From an uncultured Bacteroidia bacterium (GTDB lineage Bacteria; Bacteroidota; Bacteroidia; Bacteroidales; UBA932), in assembly GCA_902778855.1 (NCBI GenBank), contig CACYZM010000008.1:1-51462 (forward strand): a stretch of DNA of 51,462 nucleotides, written 5' to 3'. Below are positions 49,363-51,462 of the stretch, piece after piece. A program made the translations under genes and the position numbers. The notes below the pieces were generated by a model. The model saw only the letters and a list, made by a program, of their open reading frames with translations, was not told the origin of the DNA and did no database searches. The first letter of the stretch is position 1, and each line of letters opens with the position of its first letter.

Positions 49363-50733
49363 CTATCGGCTGGCAAATTTCAAGGCCACAGGCTCGTCGG
49401 CCAGCCCTTTGGGCAGCCGGATGGTGACGACACCGTCGGACGAGACCTGTGCCTTGACTTTTTTACCCGTGTTGAGCACGATCACCTTCCCGGCAGGCAG
49501 GTTGCCCGTCCACGTCAGGGTTTCAGGCAGAGTTTCTCCGTCGGGCAGGGCGTACACGGCATAGCGCGTCGCGCCGTCTTTCGAAGCCGTGAACCAGATG
49601 TTGCCGTCCTGATAGCGCTCCGTGATGCGCGTGGCGTAAATCGCCTCGCCGCAGCGGCGGAGCCAGCCGCCGATTTCCCGCAGGATCACCGCGGCCTTCT
49701 CCTCGATGATGCCTTCCGGCGTCGGACCGACACCCAGCACCAGACAACCACCCTTGGCCGTGATCTCGGCCAGGATGCCGATCACGCGGCGGGCGCTCTT
49801 GTAGCGGGCACGGGGCGTCCAGCCCCAGTCGGTGCCCAGCGTCACGCAGGACTCCCAGGGATGGTCGATCTGCCGGTTCGGAACGGACTGTTCGGGCGTC
49901 TGGTAGTTCTCGTTCGGGCCCTGGATGGTCCGGTCGACGGAAATCAGGCCGGGACTCACCTTCCGGGCTTCCACGAGCACTTCGTCGAGCCCCACCTGGT
50001 CGCCGCGGATCCAGCCGCCGTCGAGCCAGAGGATGTCGAGTTGGCCGTAGCGGCCGCCCGTCAGTTCCCCGAGCTGGTTCTTCGTGAAGGTGACATACTT
50101 CTCCCACCAGTCGGGATGCATGTTTACCTTATAGTTGATGTGGCGGTTCGGCGTCGCATAATAGGGATTCCAGAACCACGGGCAGTGCCAGTCGGGCTTC
50201 GAAAAATAGGCGCCGATCATAAAGTCCTTCGCCCGGAAGGCGTCGAAGACGTGCCGGGCGATATCCTTGCGGGGGTCGCTGGCGAAAGGCCCGGCCTTGG
50301 CAATCGAGAAATCGGTGTATTCGGTATCGAACATACAGAAGCCGTCGTGGTGCTTGGTCGTGAAGATCATATATTTCATACCCGCGTCGGCGAACACGTC
50401 GGCCCACTGCGCCGGGTTGAAGTCCACGGGGTTGAAGGTCTCGGCGAAGCCCCAATACCACTTTTTATAGCCTTCGTACGTCGATCCTTCCGGCCGGACG
50501 ATCCAGTCCTCATTGCAGAGATTCCAGGACTCGACGATCCCCGGTACGCTGTAAAGGCCCCAGTGCATCAGGACGCCGAATTTCAGATCCTGCCATTGCG
50601 CCAGTTTCTCCAGCACGAGCGGGTCGTCGGGCCACTGATAGCCGTCAGATTTTTCGTGGACGTAACTGTTCTGCGCCCAAAGGGCCGGGGCGGCCAGACA
50701 GCAGGCCGCCAGAAGGATCATCAATCGTTTCAT
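49363..50733 (-). CDS. GH29 family alpha-L-fucosidase
   Basis: 456 residues with a Sec signal (to LWAQ). The GH29 barrel has FGVLMHWGLYSVPG, YMIFTTKHHDGFCMFD and the nucleophile aspartate in ILWLDGGW (D238), followed by a C-terminal beta domain. It releases L-fucose from host or plant glycans in the periplasm or at the surface. No other fucose-use gene is in the window. It follows the outer-membrane protein gene by three bases on the same strand and is probably co-transcribed with it. Confidence 0.95.
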   Translation of the reverse strand: MKRLMILLAACCLAAPALWAQNSYVHEKSDGYQWPDDPLVLEKLAQWQDLKFGVLMHWGLYSVPGIVESWNLCNEDWIVRPEGSTYEGYKKWYWGFAETFNPVDFNPAQWADVFADAGMKYMIFTTKHHDGFCMFDTEYTDFSIAKAGPFASDPRKDIARHVFDAFRAKDFMIGAYFSKPDWHCPWFWNPYYATPNRHINYKVNMHPDWWEKYVTFTKNQLGELTGGRYGQLDILWLDGGWIRGDQVGLDEVLVEARKVSPGLISVDRTIQGPNENYQTPEQSVPNRQIDHPWESCVTLGTDWGWTPRARYKSARRVIGILAEITAKGGCLVLGVGPTPEGIIEEKAAVILREIGGWLRRCGEAIYATRITERYQDGNIWFTASKDGATRYAVYALPDGETLPETLTWTGNLPAGKVIVLNTGKKVKAQVSSDGVVTIRLPKGLADEPVALKFASR

Positions 50734-50736
50734 CGG

Positions 50737-51312
50737 TTAAAAGACATATTTGATACCGCCGCAGGGGCCCTGCGCGCCATAGCCGATCTCCACGAAGCCG
50801 CGGAAATGTGCGCCCCCGAAATCGACGCAGACCGGCGATAACTGAAAAGCGATAATGAACTGGTGCCCGGGATCGCCTCCAACGAAATCCGACACGCCCG
50901 CCCCGATCTTGGAATACATCCCGACGTGCTCATAGTTGAACCAGGACAACTTGACCGTAGGCAGGGCTGAGAAGACCGTCATGGTATAGTCGGCCGACTG
51001 CCCGTCATTCACGGTCGATGTCATATGGTCGCCCGTCGCCAGCAAGCCCAATCCAACCCACCGGCCCACCCAATGGGTATACTCCAGGCTGAACTGTCCC
51101 AACATCCGGGTATCCTGCGGCTTGAAATTGCCCATACTCAACGCCACGCCGAGGACTTCGCCGAGCACATAAATGGTCTGCGGAAAACTGATCTGGCCAT
51201 ACGACACGGCCAGTTCATTCTGATGCAGCCGCCCCAGGGACTCCGCCCGGGAAGGCGCGGCCAGCGAAAGGGTCAGCGACACCGCCAGCAAGAAGGACAG
51301 GTATTTGTTCAT
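50737..51312 (-). CDS. Outer-membrane beta-barrel protein of unknown function
   Basis: 191 residues. The start at MNKYLSFLLAVSL (ATG 51312-51310) gives a clean signal peptide ending SRAES. The mature part alternates hydrophobic and polar residues in strand-like runs (LGQFSLEYTHWVGRWVGLGLL, in part) and ends in an aromatic (GGIKYVF). That is the pattern of small outer-membrane barrels. I do not recognise a specific family. It is the first gene of a unit with the fucosidase. Confidence 0.82.
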   Translation of the reverse strand: MNKYLSFLLAVSLTLSLAAPSRAESLGRLHQNELAVSYGQISFPQTIYVLGEVLGVALSMGNFKPQDTRMLGQFSLEYTHWVGRWVGLGLLATGDHMTSTVNDGQSADYTMTVFSALPTVKLSWFNYEHVGMYSKIGAGVSDFVGGDPGHQFIIAFQLSPVCVDFGGAHFRGFVEIGYGAQGPCGGIKYVF

Positions 51313-51339
51313 AACTTGTTCTGATTTCATTCGTTCTTA

Positions 51340-51347
51340 CAAAGATA
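51340..51347 (-). promoter_or_regulatory. Promoter box of the barrel-fucosidase unit
   Basis: On the minus strand TATCTTTG (51347-51340) matches TAnnTTTG, 28 bases before the start codon at 51312. No well-spaced TTTG is seen upstream. Confidence 0.7.
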
Positions 51348-51364
51348 CGCATTTTCTATTTGAC

Positions 51365-51372
51365 TATTTTTG
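51365..51372 (+). promoter_or_regulatory. Promoter box of the gene at the right edge
   Basis: TATTTTTG on the plus strand, 28 bases before the ATG at 51400. It shares the short divergent region with the barrel-protein promoter, with 17 bases between the two boxes. Confidence 0.5.
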
Positions 51373-51399
51373 CAAAAAATAATCAACAACAGATACGCT

Positions 51400-51462
51400 A
51401 TGACTACTGGTAACGTCCGCCCTGCGACAATGGAGCGAATCACGACGGCCGAACTGGCCCAA
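51400..51462 (+). CDS. Start of an unidentified gene (partial)
   Basis: An open frame from ATG 51400 runs off the right edge after 21 codons, beginning MTTGNVRPATMERITTAEL. The GC-rich codons after an AT-rich leader and the promoter box upstream make a real gene start likely. Too little is present to name the product. A second ATG at codon 11 is an alternative start. Confidence 0.55.
   Translation, partial: MTTGNVRPATMERITTAELAQ

Noticed and set aside
1-51462. CRISPR arrays, tRNA genes, prophage or conjugative modules
   Set aside because: None seen on either strand: no regularly spaced repeats, no cloverleaf with TTCGA arm that I could find, and no integrase, portal, terminase or tra genes.

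Overview
The window is a stretch of chromosome from a GC-rich (roughly 60 %, by eye) member of the Bacteroidota, most likely Bacteroidales. Four things support this. The left edge is the 5' end of a 16S rRNA gene (minus strand) of Bacteroidota type. The genes include a SusC/SusD pair, BACON domains, a DUF6377-type regulator and other families typical of the phylum. Many intergenic regions carry the Bacteroidota sigma-factor box TAnnTTTG, several with TTTG 18-20 bases upstream. Shine-Dalgarno sequences are scarce. I cannot fix the genus from sequence alone. I see no phage, no CRISPR array, no complete insertion sequence and no tRNA.

Layout. 0-2.8 kb (minus): 16S rRNA start with two tandem promoters, a small ribbon-helix-helix-like protein, ribonuclease G, a 29-residue mS38/COX24-like basic protein and HU. 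2.9-6 kb (plus): Lon protease and uracil-DNA glycosylase, closed by a terminator. 6.1-15.2 kb (plus): a tight operon of an OmpA-family lipoprotein, a large TMEM43/YD-repeat composite protein, coaD, a double thioredoxin-like protein, a FAD/Fe-S dehydrogenase and a rhomboid protease. 15.2-17.4 kb (minus): a LOG-family protein and a UbiD-family decarboxylase. 17.5-19.7 kb (plus): a lipoprotein nitroreductase, an unrecognised nuclease-like protein and a DMT exporter. 19.7-23.2 kb (plus): a TPP riboswitch with a TonB-dependent receptor, then a PhzF-family protein. 23.1-26.1 kb: small zinc/TSCPD proteins, a non-coding patch with inverted repeats, a HAD phosphatase and an ECF sigma-factor trio. 26.3-30.5 kb (plus): a transaldolase-like enzyme, indolepyruvate oxidoreductase alpha and beta, and a CoA-transferase. 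30.5-32.4 kb (minus): a Cache-HAMP-PP2C phosphatase.

32.5-47.6 kb (minus) is a complete polysaccharide utilisation locus: regulator, SusC, SusD, surface glycan-binding lipoprotein, GH16, GH3, CotH-like kinase and GH30. The enzyme set fits beta-1,3/1,6-glucan (laminarin or fungal glucan) breakdown. GH16 would cut beta-1,3 backbones, GH30 beta-1,6 linkages, and GH3 would release glucose. SusC/SusD would import oligosaccharides, and the DUF6377 protein would sense them. The CotH-like kinase is the member without an obvious job. The right end holds a cysteine desulfidase, a small EF-hand/LEA-like protein, an alpha-L-fucosidase with an outer-membrane protein, and the first codons of an unidentified gene.

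The oddest object is the 6.8-9.8 kb reading frame. A TMEM43-like membrane protein runs directly into a lipoprotein-like YD-repeat protein across a run of ten A's. Losing or gaining one A would end the first protein within a few codons. A GTG fifteen bases before the run could start the second one with a proper lipoprotein signal. This is either a real fusion, a slippage switch or a one-base sequence error. Other points worth checking are a hairpin just ahead of ribonuclease G, promoter boxes that suggest leaderless mRNAs for phzF and the HAD gene, a TPP riboswitch on a lone receptor, and a ferredoxin-less IorA paired with a CoA-transferase.
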